Assembly (NCBI GenBank): GCA_963752345.1
Contig: CAVVYA010000016.1
Coordinates: 1 to 64,000, forward strand
Reading direction: 5' to 3'
Source of the DNA: CAVVYA01 sp963752345
Lineage (GTDB): Bacteria > Pseudomonadota > Alphaproteobacteria > SMXQ01
Length of the DNA stretch: 64,000 bases
Shown: piece by piece, positions 34,919 to 44,075 of the stretch
Layout: every line of letters starts with the position of its first letter
Numbering within the stretch: the first letter of the stretch is position 1
Position numbers and translations under genes: made by a program
Notes under the pieces: model-generated
Database searches by the model: none
What the model was told of the DNA's origin: nothing
The model's input: only the letters and a program-made list of their open reading frames with translations

Positions 34919-36154
34919 CTATTTGCACTCGATCGTCGCCGGCTCGTTGTCGCCGCCCGGCGTGTAATCGATGATGCAGGACAGTCCGGGCTTGAGGTCC
35001 TGGCGCTTGCCCTCCTTACCGGCGATCTTGATGGTCGTGCGCGACCCGGAAGGCTTCGATGCCACGTTGCCGTTCGGCCCTTTGAACACGATCTCGCGGC
35101 CTTCGTCCTTGACCTCGAGAATGGGCCCGTCGACCTTGACCGTCTTGGCCGCGCCGCTTTCGCCGAGCGCCGCTTTCAGGAGCGCCACGCTGCTCGGTGG
35201 CTGATTGAGCGCCTCCGTCACCATGGCGAGCACCTCGTCGCCATAGGCCGGCTCGACCGGCCGTCCCGCCTTGACCGCCTTGTCGCGCAGTTCGGGATCC
35301 GTCAGCGCCTGCCTGTAGGCGGCGACCAGCACCGTCAGCCGGTCGGCGGGAATGCCCGGCGGGCCCGCGGTAAGTCGGCTGATCTCGCCTTGCGACTGGA
35401 TCAGCGCGACGATGGCGCGCACTTCGGAGCTTTCCTTGGCGACCAGATCCCGCAATTGCGGCATGCTGTCGCTCGTGCCGCCGATCTGGGCGACGAAACG
35501 GCCATAGCCGTTGTCGACGAAGTCCTGATAGGACGAGAGCGATCCGACGGTGCCCTGGATCTCGCCGCGCCGCATCGCGAGGCGGTCCTCGTTGCCGTTG
35601 TAGCCGGTGATGATCGTGCCGGGCAGCTTGAGGCCGTCGATCAGCAGCTTGAGCTCCATATAGGCCGCGCTGCCCACGCCGGAGCCGGCCCATTTCATGT
35701 TCTCCTTCGAGCGCCGGATATCGTCGAGCGTCTTGTAAGGCGTTTGCGCCGCCATCACGATTGTGCGCGGATCGGTGCCCGCCTTGCCGATCCACGACAT
35801 CTTGGTGAGATCGATACGCAAGCCGTCGATCTGGGCGATCTGGCTGTAGATCAGGCCGGTATTGAAGGTGCCCATGGTCAAGCCGTCGGCGCGCGCGCTG
35901 CCGATATAATTGGCGCCGATCAGATGGCCGGCGCCCGGCATGTTCTTCACCACAAAGGTCGAGCCCGGCAGGTACCTCTGCATGTACTCGGCGACCAACC
36001 GGCCGTAGAGATCGTAGCCGCCGCCGGCCGCGGTGGCGACGACGTAGGTGACGGTCTTGCCCTTGAAGAAATCGCGCGCGTCCTGCGCGTGAGCCCACGG
36101 TACAATGCCGGCAATGGCGCAGACAGGCAGGAAAACGCGCAGATAACGCGACAT
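34919..36154 (-). CDS. TctC-type (Bug) binding protein with C-terminal extension (copy 2)
   Basis: A 411-residue TctC receptor. The start at 36154 follows GGAGGTGAAAG; the signal peptide ends near AHAQD. Core motifs are FFKGKTVTYVVA, AAGGGYDLYGRL, VVKNMPGAGHLIGAN, YNGNEDRLAMRRGE and GPPGIPADR. After the usual end, about 80 residues follow: a KTVKVDGPILEVKDEGREI strand pair, SRTTIKIAGKEGKR, and a final CIIDYTPG with two cysteines near the end. The protein at 445-1677 carries the same tail, and the two core sequences are also each other's nearest match. The tail may be a small beta domain, possibly closed by a disulfide. Confidence 0.9.
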   Translation of the reverse strand: MSRYLRVFLPVCAIAGIVPWAHAQDARDFFKGKTVTYVVATAAGGGYDLYGRLVAEYMQRYLPGSTFVVKNMPGAGHLIGANYIGSARADGLTMGTFNTGLIYSQIAQIDGLRIDLTKMSWIGKAGTDPRTIVMAAQTPYKTLDDIRRSKENMKWAGSGVGSAAYMELKLLIDGLKLPGTIITGYNGNEDRLAMRRGEIQGTVGSLSSYQDFVDNGYGRFVAQIGGTSDSMPQLRDLVAKESSEVRAIVALIQSQGEISRLTAGPPGIPADRLTVLVAAYRQALTDPELRDKAVKAGRPVEPAYGDEVLAMVTEALNQPPSSVALLKAALGESGAAKTVKVDGPILEVKDEGREIVFKGPNGNVASKPSGSRTTIKIAGKEGKRQDLKPGLSCIIDYTPGGDNEPATIECK

Positions 36155-36330
36155 CTTTCACCTCCCATGTTGGCGCCCATGCGGCGCTTTTGTCGGACAA
36201 AGCCTAGCATGGGCGCCACGTCCGGCAATAGCCGCGGCTCGAGCGCAATAGAGCTTGGCGTAAACCTCGGAAATGAGGCATCAATTCGGGCTTGGACGAG
36301 GGGCGGCGGGATGGCGACGAGGGGCGGGAC

Positions 36331-37035
36331 ATGGAATTCGACAATCGAACGGTGCTGATCACCGGCGCGGCCGGCAATCTCGGACGTGCCGCCGCCGCGG
36401 CTTTTGCCGAGGCGGGCGCCCGCCGCGTGCTGCTCGACAATAATGCCGAGGGATTGCGCGCCGCTTACGGCGCCGACCGTGACGGCCAGATTGCCATCAC
36501 CGCGGATCTTGCGGACGCGGCTTCGCTCCAGCGCGCGGTCGATGCGGCGCTCGCCAAGTTCGGCCGTATCGACGTGCTGTGCAACATCGCCGGTGGATTC
36601 CGCATGGGTCACCCGGTGCACGAAACGCCGGCCGACGTCTGGCGCCTGATGATCGACCTCAACGCCGGCTCGTTGATCGCGACGGCCCATGCGGTCGTGC
36701 CGCACATGATCGCCGCCGGCGCGGGCAAGATCGTCAATATCGCGGCCATGGGCGGTCTGCGCGGCGGCGCCAACATGGGAGCCTATGCCGCGGCGAAGAG
36801 CGCGGTGATGCGCCTGACCGAAAGCATGTCTGCCGAATTGCGCGAGAAAAATATCAACGTCAATTGCGTGTTGCCCAGCATCATCGATACGCCGACCAAC
36901 CGCGCCGACATGCCGAAAGCGGATCCCAGGCGCTGGGTCGAGCCCCGTGCGCTGGCCGAGGTGATCCTGTTCCTCGCATCCGACCGCGCCCGCGCGGTGC
37001 ACGGCGCATCCGTGCCCGTCGTCGGCCTGAGTTGA
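36331..37035 (+). CDS. short-chain dehydrogenase/reductase, catalytic Ser replaced
   Basis: A 234-residue classical SDR (NAD(P)-binding Rossmann enzyme). The start at 36331 gives MEFDNRTVLITGAAGNLGRA with the cofactor motif TGAAGNLG at 11-18. NIAG is at 85-88, and the active-site Tyr152 and Lys156 are in YAAAK. The usual catalytic serine, 13 residues before the tyrosine, is alanine here (VNIAAMGG). This may lower or change the activity, or a nearby residue may take its part. No clear RBS beyond GGGGCGGG. It converges with the stress-protein gene at 37040. Confidence 0.85.
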   Translation: MEFDNRTVLITGAAGNLGRAAAAAFAEAGARRVLLDNNAEGLRAAYGADRDGQIAITADLADAASLQRAVDAALAKFGRIDVLCNIAGGFRMGHPVHETPADVWRLMIDLNAGSLIATAHAVVPHMIAAGAGKIVNIAAMGGLRGGANMGAYAAAKSAVMRLTESMSAELREKNINVNCVLPSIIDTPTNRADMPKADPRRWVEPRALAEVILFLASDRARAVHGASVPVVGLS

Positions 37036-37039
37036 TCCG

Positions 37040-37564
37040 TCACTTGACCGTGAGGCACGAACATTTGGCGTGATGCAGCACTTTGTGCGACACGCTGCCG
37101 AGCACCAGGCTGCCGATCTCGCTCAGGCCCCGCGTTCCCATGACGATGACGTCGGCTTTCGCCTTGTCCGCGGCTTTGAGGATTCCGCTCGCGGGATCGC
37201 CCTCCTCGATGACGCGCGTGACCTTGGCCACCTTCCTGCGAGTAGCGACTTTCTCGGCCTCGTCGAGGATCACCTTGCCGAGCGCGTTGCGCACGGCGGG
37301 CAGGACCGGCACCCAGGGGTGCAGATCGCGCTCGGTGCCGGCCGACGCCATGATTTGGTGAATTCGTTTCAATTCGGCTTTTGTCTCGCGCGGCAGGCGT
37401 CTCGCCAGAGGCGAGGCTTCCAGATCCTCCAGGGTCATGGATTTCGCCAGCACCGTCACCAAGGTGAGCCGGGCGCCGGTGGCCGCGGCAAGGTCGGCCG
37501 CTTCCGTCGCGGCGCGCATCGCGTGCTCGGACCCGTCAGTGGCAAGAACCACGCTCTTGAACAT
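37040..37564 (-). CDS. universal stress protein (UspA family)
   Basis: A 174-residue UspA-domain protein. The start at 37564 has an excellent ribosome site (AAAGGAGGTCGGC). The first strand reads VVLATDGSEHAMRA. The ATP-binding loop is GTRGLSEIGSLVLGSVS (G-2x-G-9x-G-S) near the C-terminus, ending KCSCLTVK. ATP-binding Usps help survival under starvation and stress. It is single and convergent with the SDR gene. Confidence 0.93.
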   Translation of the reverse strand: MFKSVVLATDGSEHAMRAATEAADLAAATGARLTLVTVLAKSMTLEDLEASPLARRLPRETKAELKRIHQIMASAGTERDLHPWVPVLPAVRNALGKVILDEAEKVATRRKVAKVTRVIEEGDPASGILKAADKAKADVIVMGTRGLSEIGSLVLGSVSHKVLHHAKCSCLTVK

Positions 37565-37709
37565 GCCGACCTCCTTTGTGAACCGCCCTGGTACTAACGA
37601 TAGGCGAGGCGAAACCTATCCGTGTTGACGCATGTCAAACCGGCCTGGTGCGGGCAATTCCGCCAAACTGCGGAAATTCCACGAAAACCGGCCGAAGCGG
37701 TTCGGTCCG

Positions 37710-38297
37710 TCAGGCGGCAGTGGCGCGCATGGACGGGCGCTGGTTGATCCGGTCGAGCCATTGAGCCAGATGGGGATGCTCGGTGCGCCATGGAATTTCA
37801 GTGAGCCGGAGATCGAGATAGGCGAGGCCGCAGGCGAGGGCGATGTCACCGAGATCGAAGCGGTTCGTGTCTGCCAGATATGCGGGCGTAAAGGTCGGCA
37901 GCACGCGGTCGATCGCCCGGCGCTGGCGCGCGATCCAATCGGGCCATTGGCGCTCCGCCGGGCGCCGCCGTTCGATGACCGTGGCGAAGGCGGCGTCCAT
38001 CAAACCTTGGGCGAGGGCGACGCGCGCCTGGACCCGCCAGCGCTCGCCCTCGATCAGCCGGCGACCGAAACCGCGCGTGGCGAGATAGACGGCGATGGTG
38101 GTGCTCTCGGTGATCAGGGCGCCGTCATCGGTGAGCAGCGCCGGGACCTTGCCCAGCGGATTGACGGAGAGCAGCTCGGGCGGGTCGCTCCAGGGATCGA
38201 CCTCGACCATCTCGAGCCGGTCGATCAGCTCTATTTCATGCGCGACCACGCGCACCTTGCGCGCATAGGGCGATGGCTTGTTGAAGAACAGCTTCAT
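37710..38297 (-). CDS. glutathione S-transferase family protein
   Basis: A 195-residue GST-like protein. The start at 38297 opens directly with the thioredoxin-fold strand MKLFFNKPSPYARKVRVVAH (Ser9 as the likely glutathione-contacting residue). NPLGKVPALL (cis-Pro loop) and ESTTIAVYLA follow, then an all-helical C-terminal domain with LGDIALACGLAYLDLR. Length is normal. It begins 4 bases after the stop of the upstream MFS gene, so they are probably one operon. Role: detoxification or, in aromatic pathways, isomerisation; not decided. Confidence 0.88.
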   Translation of the reverse strand: MKLFFNKPSPYARKVRVVAHEIELIDRLEMVEVDPWSDPPELLSVNPLGKVPALLTDDGALITESTTIAVYLATRGFGRRLIEGERWRVQARVALAQGLMDAAFATVIERRRPAERQWPDWIARQRRAIDRVLPTFTPAYLADTNRFDLGDIALACGLAYLDLRLTEIPWRTEHPHLAQWLDRINQRPSMRATAA

Positions 38298-38301
38298 GGC
38301 A

Positions 38302-39519
38302 TCACCTGTTGCTCGGTTGCGGTCCGCGATGAAATGCATCAGCCGCGAGATCAATGATGAAGGCGAGCGCGAACGCGATCGCGCCGATGGTGAAGACCAC
38401 CAGATAGAGGTCGCCGAAATTCGCGAAAATCGCGGAATAGGCGTAGGCGGCGATCGCCTGCCCGATGGCGAAGGAGGCGGTGCAGCGGCCCCAGGCGAGG
38501 GCCTGGGCGCCGTTGTTGTTCGGCGTCAGTTCGCGGGCGCGGCCAAGCGTGAGGGCGACGCTGCCCGAGATGAAGCTGCCGATGGTGAAGCTCGAGATCA
38601 GCAACGACGATGGCGCGGTCGACAGCACCGGCAGAAATACGGCGACGGCTTGGAGGACCAGGCTGAGGCGCAGCGCCCGGCGGAAGCTGATGCGGTCGGC
38701 GATAAATCCGGCACACAGCGGTCCGATGACCGAGCCGATGCCGAAGGCGAGCCAGTAGGTGGCGCCGACCTCGACTCCCCGACCGAGTCCGCGGGCGATG
38801 AAGTCCACCAGGAAGATCACATGGGTGACCTGTCCCATCGCGGTCAGGCCATATTCCACATAGAGCGCGCGCAGAAGCCGCGCATTCTCGGGACGCGGCG
38901 CGGCCGGATGCTGTTCGTCGTGCAGCACCTCGTGAGTGTTGGGCCACGCATTCCAGGCGAGAATCGTCAGGATGAGCGAGGCGACACCGATCCCGATCCA
39001 CGCCTGCGAGACGCCGAAGCGCAGCAACAGGGGAATCAGGGAGCCCGAGGCGACGATGCCGAGGCCGACGCCGAGGAAGATGCCGCCGGCGGCCAGCCCG
39101 CGCCGCGCGGGCGGGACATGGGGCAGCACCATCGGCGCGGCCAGCACCATGAGGAAGCCGCCCGCCGCGCCGGCGATGAAGCGCCAGGCGAAGAACCACG
39201 ACGGGCTAAGGGGTTCGGCGCAGGCGAAAAAGCTGGCGGTCGCCAGCAGCATCATGCCGCGCAGCAGGGCTACGTTCGGTACACGCCGTCCGATCGGCCC
39301 GGCGGACAGCGCGCCAAGCAGGTAGCCGGCGATGTTCGCGGCGCCGAAATAGATGGTCTGGGACGGCGAAAACCATTCCGCCGCGATCTGCGCCGGAATG
39401 AGCGGCGTATAGGCGAAGCGGCCGAACCCATTGGCGATCAGGCTGGCGCACAGGCCGGCGAAAATCACGCGCAATGGGTTCGCTGTTCTGCTGGGAATGG
39501 GCGCCGGCGTGATATCCAC
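38302..39519 (-). CDS. MFS transporter, YbfB/YjiJ type
   Basis: A 405-residue twelve-helix membrane protein. The GTG at 39519 gives MDITPAPIPS. The N-terminal signature of this group is visible: ASLIANGFGRFAYTPLIP, then AANIAGYLLGALSAGPIGRR, where most MFS have a GxxxDR loop. YbfB/YjiJ-type proteins are poorly known exporters. It lies between a LysR regulator gene upstream and a GST gene immediately downstream, on the same strand; regulation by that LysR is likely. Confidence 0.9.
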   Translation of the reverse strand: MDITPAPIPSRTANPLRVIFAGLCASLIANGFGRFAYTPLIPAQIAAEWFSPSQTIYFGAANIAGYLLGALSAGPIGRRVPNVALLRGMMLLATASFFACAEPLSPSWFFAWRFIAGAAGGFLMVLAAPMVLPHVPPARRGLAAGGIFLGVGLGIVASGSLIPLLLRFGVSQAWIGIGVASLILTILAWNAWPNTHEVLHDEQHPAAPRPENARLLRALYVEYGLTAMGQVTHVIFLVDFIARGLGRGVEVGATYWLAFGIGSVIGPLCAGFIADRISFRRALRLSLVLQAVAVFLPVLSTAPSSLLISSFTIGSFISGSVALTLGRARELTPNNNGAQALAWGRCTASFAIGQAIAAYAYSAIFANFGDLYLVVFTIGAIAFALAFIIDLAADAFHRGPQPSNR

Positions 39520-39618
39520 GATGTCCTCGGCCGTGTCTGGCGGAGGCAGTCTAAGTGTGGCGGCTCGCGGAAAAAAACGAATTTAACTGATAGCCGGTAT
39601 CTGATCCGGCGATAACGG

Positions 39619-40506
39619 TCATTCGGCCGCTGCGCTGCGCGCGGCGGCGCCTTGCGCGCGCAGCAGAAAGGCGGCCAATGCGCTCGAAACGAAGCCGTCG
39701 CGGCGGCGGACAAACAGGGTTTCGACGGCGGATTCGGATGAGGGCAGGGCATGGACGGCGACGCGCCCGTCACGCCACACCGCGCCGATCAGCGCCTTCG
39801 GCAGCAGCGTCACGCCCAATCCCGCGCCAACGCAGCTCACGATGGATTCGATGGTGCCGAATTCGAGCCAGCGCAGTCCGACCACGCCGCGCCGGGCGAG
39901 AATCTCCTCGAGCCGTTGGCGATAGGAGCATCCGGCGCGCAGCACGATCAGCTTGAGGTCGGGCTTCTTCAAAACCTCTTCCAAACTCGTGACGGCTGGC
40001 GCGGTCAGCACCACCAGTTCTTCGCGCACGACAGGCTGCCACTCCAGTTCGGGATGATCGACCGGGCCGCAGACAAAGGCGCCTTCGAGACGCCGTGCCA
40101 GGACATCCTGGATAAGTTCGGCGCTCGTTCCGGTGCGCAACACGAGATCGACCTCGGGATAGGCCGCCACGTAATCCGCCAGTAGCGGCGACAGCCGGAG
40201 CGCCGCCGTGGTTTCGAGCGAGCCGAGCAGCAGGGCGCCCTTCGGCGCGCCATCTTCCGCCACCGCGCGGCGGGCGTCCGCGATGAGCCGTTGCATCTGG
40301 AAGGCATAGGGCAGCAGCCGGCGGCCCGCGTCGGTCAGCGACACGCCGGCGCTGTGGCGCGCGAACAGCGGCGTGCGCAGTTCTTCTTCGAGGGCGCGAA
40401 TGCGCGCCGTCACGTTCGATTGCACGGTGTGTAATTCGGCGGCGGCGCGATTCATGGCGCCCAATCGCGCGACGGCTTCGAAGATCCTCAGATCCGCGGC
40501 ATCCAT
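39619..40506 (-). CDS. LysR-family transcription regulator
   Basis: A 295-residue LysR-type regulator. The N-terminal HTH is MDAADLRIFEAVARLGAMNR followed by LHTVQSNVTARIRALEEEL (residues about 28-46). The effector-binding domain has the usual two-lobed pattern (GALLLGSLETTAALRL, VGAGLGVTLLPKAL). The start at 40506 has no strong ribosome site but aligns with the family start. It probably regulates the downstream MFS-GST pair, 100 bases away. Confidence 0.92.
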   Translation of the reverse strand: MDAADLRIFEAVARLGAMNRAAAELHTVQSNVTARIRALEEELRTPLFARHSAGVSLTDAGRRLLPYAFQMQRLIADARRAVAEDGAPKGALLLGSLETTAALRLSPLLADYVAAYPEVDLVLRTGTSAELIQDVLARRLEGAFVCGPVDHPELEWQPVVREELVVLTAPAVTSLEEVLKKPDLKLIVLRAGCSYRQRLEEILARRGVVGLRWLEFGTIESIVSCVGAGLGVTLLPKALIGAVWRDGRVAVHALPSSESAVETLFVRRRDGFVSSALAAFLLRAQGAAARSAAAE

Positions 40507-40759
40507 GCCGCAATGTTAGCAGAAGACGCAAAAACGCCTATGGCCTTCTCGCTTCGGTGCGCTTGGCGATGCTTCTGGCGGGCAACTGAAAACAAAAGCC
40601 GGAAATCGACGGGCCATCGGCAACCTTTCTCGACTTGGCGGGTTACTCTGGAACACCTCTAAGCTGCAAGGTGCGCCGGCCGGTCGCGACGCGAGTGAGT
40701 TGAGAATGTGGTGTGGCGCGGAGGTGATCCACCACCGTTTCTTGGAGGAATTGGATCGC

Positions 40760-41656
40760 ATGTTTATGCACAACAAACGTCTCATGTACACGGTTCGGGT
40801 TTCCGATCCGAATCCGGCGCTCGCTACTTTGATGCTCGAGCAATTCGGCGGTCCACAGGGCGAGCTTGCCGCCGCGATGCGCTATTTCACCCAGGCTCTG
40901 GCCGAGGAGGATCCCGGCCGCAAGGACATGCTGCTCGACATCGCCACCGAGGAGATCAGCCATCTCGAGGTCATCGGCAGCATTATTGTCATGCTGAACA
41001 AGGGCGTAAAGGCCAAGATGGCCGAGGGCGCCGAGCAGGGCGAATTGATGCGCGACGTGTTCAGCGGCGGCGAGAGCCATACCACATCGTTGCTGTACGG
41101 CGGCGGCGCGCCGCTGATCAACTCGGGTGGCGTGCCCTGGACAGCCGCCTATGTCGATACCATCGGCGAACCCACGGCCGATCTTCGTTCCAATATCGCC
41201 GCCGAATTGCGCGCCAAGATCGTCTACGAGCGGCTGATCAACGTGACCGACGATGCGGGTGTGAAGGAAGCGCTCGGCTTCCTGATGACCCGCGAAGTCG
41301 CCCATCAGAAGTCGTTCGAGAAGGCGCTCTACGCCATCGAACCCAACTTCCCGCCGGGCAAGCTACCGCCGATGAAGGAGTTCAAGGACACCTATTACGA
41401 TCTGTCCAAGGGCGAGGGCGGCGATACGAGAGGTCCCTGGAACGAGGGCGAGCAGTGGCAGTTCATCGACGATATGGAGGAGTGCGTCGCGGTCGACGGC
41501 GGCAGCGGCGAGGCCTCCGTCGGTCTCGGCAAAGATGACCAGAAAATGCTGGCGACGGTGGCCAAGCGCACGGCTTCCCGCACCGATGTCAACCCGACCA
41601 CCGGCGCCGAGCTGGGCGCCGGCAAGTCCAATGGCAGCGGTGCCGCCCGGCACTGA
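40760..41656 (+). CDS. manganese catalase
   Basis: A 298-residue non-heme dimanganese catalase that splits H2O2. The ligands of the two-Mn centre are in place: Glu35 (GPQGELAAAM), Glu65 and His68 (TEEISHLE), Glu149 (AAELRAKIV) and His182 (REVAHQKSF). These positions match the known enzyme from Lactobacillus within one residue, which supports the ATG at 40760 (GGAGG 11 bases upstream). The C-terminal tail is Gly/Ser-rich. A strong terminator follows. Cytoplasmic, probably stress-induced. Confidence 0.95.
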   Translation: MFMHNKRLMYTVRVSDPNPALATLMLEQFGGPQGELAAAMRYFTQALAEEDPGRKDMLLDIATEEISHLEVIGSIIVMLNKGVKAKMAEGAEQGELMRDVFSGGESHTTSLLYGGGAPLINSGGVPWTAAYVDTIGEPTADLRSNIAAELRAKIVYERLINVTDDAGVKEALGFLMTREVAHQKSFEKALYAIEPNFPPGKLPPMKEFKDTYYDLSKGEGGDTRGPWNEGEQWQFIDDMEECVAVDGGSGEASVGLGKDDQKMLATVAKRTASRTDVNPTTGAELGAGKSNGSGAARH

Positions 41657-41679
41657 ACTGGCTTCAAAGGCTGAATAGG

Positions 41680-41714
41680 AAAGCGCCGCCAGTCCGAAGA
41701 CTGGCGGCGCTTTT
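41680..41714 (+). terminator. rho-independent terminator
   Basis: A 15-bp perfect stem AAAGCGCCGCCAGTC / GACTGGCGGCGCTTT with loop CGAA and TT after it, 24 bases past the manganese catalase stop. It also fits the convergent small gene at 41778. Confidence 0.92.
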
Positions 41715-41777
41715 CCGTTGGCCCGAGAGCGAAGTTGCGGAAGGGGGGACGCTGCTTCGCTCTATCGAACCCCCGGA

Positions 41778-42215
41778 TTACGGATTGCTTTGCCGCGGCG
41801 CGCGCGGCCTGCGGGCGCTGGCGCCCTGCGACTTCTCGCCGCTCTGCCGCTCGCCCTTGCCGGAAGACTGCTGCCCTTTATTGCCTGCCGGCTCACCAGC
41901 CTGGCTTTGGGCGGATTTGGATGCCGGTTGTGAGCCGGGCGCCTGCTGGGCGCGCTTGGTGGTGGATGCCGCCGCCTGGGTCATGCTCGGCGCCGCAGGA
42001 TGCCCCGGCCGCCCGAGCGAGGCCGCCTCGGTCTGCCGGGAATTCTGCTCGGCGCCACGGAGATCCGCGGGGCGCGCATCCTTCGCCTTGTCGGCGCCAA
42101 GAATCTCGCGCTCGGCCCTATGCCAATGGTCCTGATCGCGTCCATGCGGCCGGCCTTCGCTCTCCCAGATCTGGTGGGCGCGCTGGGCTATATCCGCATG
42201 GGAAGGCTGATTCAT
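41778..42215 (-). CDS. small DUF2934-like hydrophilic protein
   Basis: A 145-residue protein, start at 42215 (ATG after ACGGAGGTCGCGAT). Residues 6-40 resemble the DUF2934 helix pair (IAQRAHQIWESEGRPHGRD, then WHRAEREI). The remainder is a low-complexity, Gln/Ser/Ala/Lys-rich and probably disordered tail. It lies 34 bases downstream of glgA in the same direction, an arrangement I recall from other alphaproteobacterial glycogen loci. Function unknown. Confidence 0.75.
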   Translation of the reverse strand: MNQPSHADIAQRAHQIWESEGRPHGRDQDHWHRAEREILGADKAKDARPADLRGAEQNSRQTEAASLGRPGHPAAPSMTQAAASTTKRAQQAPGSQPASKSAQSQAGEPAGNKGQQSSGKGERQSGEKSQGASARRPRAPRQSNP

Positions 42216-42249
42216 ATCGCGACCTCCGTTTGTCAAATCACCGTTCTCT

Positions 42250-43767
42250 TCACGACCCGGTCGGCCGCAGGTGCCGCACCGCCAGTTCCTGCTCGACGGC
42301 CACGTCGTTCTGGGCTTCCAGGGGAGCCAACTCTCCATAAAGCGACAGATAGCGCTGGGCGGACCGGTTCCACCGGAAGTCCTGCCTCATGGCCCGCACC
42401 TGCATGGCGCGCCAGGCGACGGGCTTGCGATAATGGCGGCACGCACGCTCGACAGCGTCAGACAAGCTGCTCACTTCGGCATCGTCGAACATGAAGCCGG
42501 TCGCGCCTGTCCTCAAGCCGCCGCCGGGTTCGTGGCGCACGACGGTGTCCTGCAGCCCGCCGACATTGCGCACGATAGGGATGGTGCCGTATCGCATGGC
42601 GTACATTTGGACGAGTCCGCACGGTTCGAACCGCGAGGGCGCCGCCAGTATGTCGGAACCGGCGAGAATTCGCCGCGCCAGCGACTCCTGGTAGCCCAGC
42701 CGCACGGCAACCGCGCCGGGGTGCCGCGCTTGAAGCGACATCAGCGCCTGCTCGATCGCGCCGTCGCCCTCGCCGCAAACGATCAACTGGCCGCCCTGCT
42801 CGGCGATGACCGGCATGATGGCCGGCAGCATGTCGGCCATCTTCTGCTCGGTGAGCCGGCTGATGAAGGCGATGACGGGAGCGTCGGGCGCCGCAGCTAG
42901 CCCCAGTTCCGCCTGCAGAGCCGCCTTGCAGCGGCGTTTGCCGGTCAGGTCGCGGGCGTTGAACGGGTAGGGAACGGCGACCGGATCGTCCGGAGTCCAA
43001 AGGCCGTAATCGATGCCGTTGAGAATACCGACCAAATGGTCAGCGCGCGCACTGAGGAAGCCATCGAGGCCGCAACCGAATTCGGGCGTCAGAATTTCCT
43101 GGGCATAGCTCGGGCTGACGGTGGTCAGCCGGTCGGCGAACCGAATGCCGGCCTTGAGCATGGAGACCTTGCCGTAGAATTCCAGCGCGTCGGAGTTGAA
43201 CCAACTCGCGGGAAGCCCGAGTTGCGGAAAGGTCTCCGCCGGGAACACCCCTTGGAAGGCGAGATTGTGAATCGTCAGCACCGAGGGCGGCCGCATGCCG
43301 CCATCGGCGGCCAGCAGCGCCGGCACGAGCCCGAGGTGCCAATCGTTCACATGGACGACGTCCGGCTTCCAATCCACAGGGGTGGCGCCGAGCGCCAGGC
43401 GGGCGACCGCATGGGACAGCGCGGCAAACCGGATGGCGTTGTCGGGCCAATCCTGGCCATTGCGGTCGAGATAGAGGCTACCGTCGCGCCTGTACAGCTG
43501 CGGACAATCGAGCAGCCAGATGGGCAGACCGGATGTGGGAAGCCGTGCTGGAATGAGGGCCGCGCCTTCGGCCCCTGGAAGATCGCCGAGCGGAATGGAT
43601 TTCTGTTTCGCCGCGGCCAGGTCGAGCGCCTCGGTGTAGCCGGGCATGATGAGGTGGATGTCTACCCCCAAGTCGGCTAGCGCCATCGGCAACGCGGCGC
43701 TCACATCAGCCAATCCCCCTGTTTTCGCCAACGGAAATACTTCGGCGGACGCAAATATCACCCTCAT
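42250..43767 (-). CDS. glgA: glycogen synthase (ADP-glucose, GT5)
   Basis: A 505-residue GT5 starch/glycogen synthase, which adds glucose from ADP-glucose to the growing alpha-1,4-chain. It begins MRVIFASAEVFPLAKTGGLADV, where the KTGGL motif (Lys15) contacts ADP-glucose. The C-terminal domain has SRFEPCGLVQMYAMRYGTIP with the conserved Glu of GT-B retaining enzymes. It is a classical GlgA, not a GT4-type GlgM, so maltose-1-phosphate here should come from TreS-maltokinase. No glgC is in the window. Divergent from the glgE operon; length normal. Confidence 0.95.
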   Translation of the reverse strand: MRVIFASAEVFPLAKTGGLADVSAALPMALADLGVDIHLIMPGYTEALDLAAAKQKSIPLGDLPGAEGAALIPARLPTSGLPIWLLDCPQLYRRDGSLYLDRNGQDWPDNAIRFAALSHAVARLALGATPVDWKPDVVHVNDWHLGLVPALLAADGGMRPPSVLTIHNLAFQGVFPAETFPQLGLPASWFNSDALEFYGKVSMLKAGIRFADRLTTVSPSYAQEILTPEFGCGLDGFLSARADHLVGILNGIDYGLWTPDDPVAVPYPFNARDLTGKRRCKAALQAELGLAAAPDAPVIAFISRLTEQKMADMLPAIMPVIAEQGGQLIVCGEGDGAIEQALMSLQARHPGAVAVRLGYQESLARRILAGSDILAAPSRFEPCGLVQMYAMRYGTIPIVRNVGGLQDTVVRHEPGGGLRTGATGFMFDDAEVSSLSDAVERACRHYRKPVAWRAMQVRAMRQDFRWNRSAQRYLSLYGELAPLEAQNDVAVEQELAVRHLRPTGS

Positions 43768-44075
43768 AACTTGTCCGCCTCCAATCTGCTCGGCCGGGGT
43801 TCATCACACTTAAAATTAGTAATGCCGGCCGGGCCGATGAGTTCCGGACGTTGTGAGAAATATATGAAGGTACGCTGGAGGACAGAGCGCGCTGGCGGCA
43901 ATTGCTCGCAAAATTCATTCGACAGCAAAAAGCGCTTTCTGCTCAATCGCCTGCGCGGGAACCGATCGAGGCGCGCCGCGTTTAGCCCCTGTCAATCCGC
44001 GGGAAGCTGTTGCAAAATAGCGTCCTGCTTATCCCGATTTCCGCACCAGAGACTGCGATGATATGGCGAGGAGCC
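43768..44075. promoter_or_regulatory. divergent promoter region glgA / glgE operon
   Basis: About 300 bases between divergent glgA and the large plus-strand operon. It contains a moderately AT-rich stretch (43800-43930) that should hold both promoters. I recognise no exact box or operator. Confidence 0.4.
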
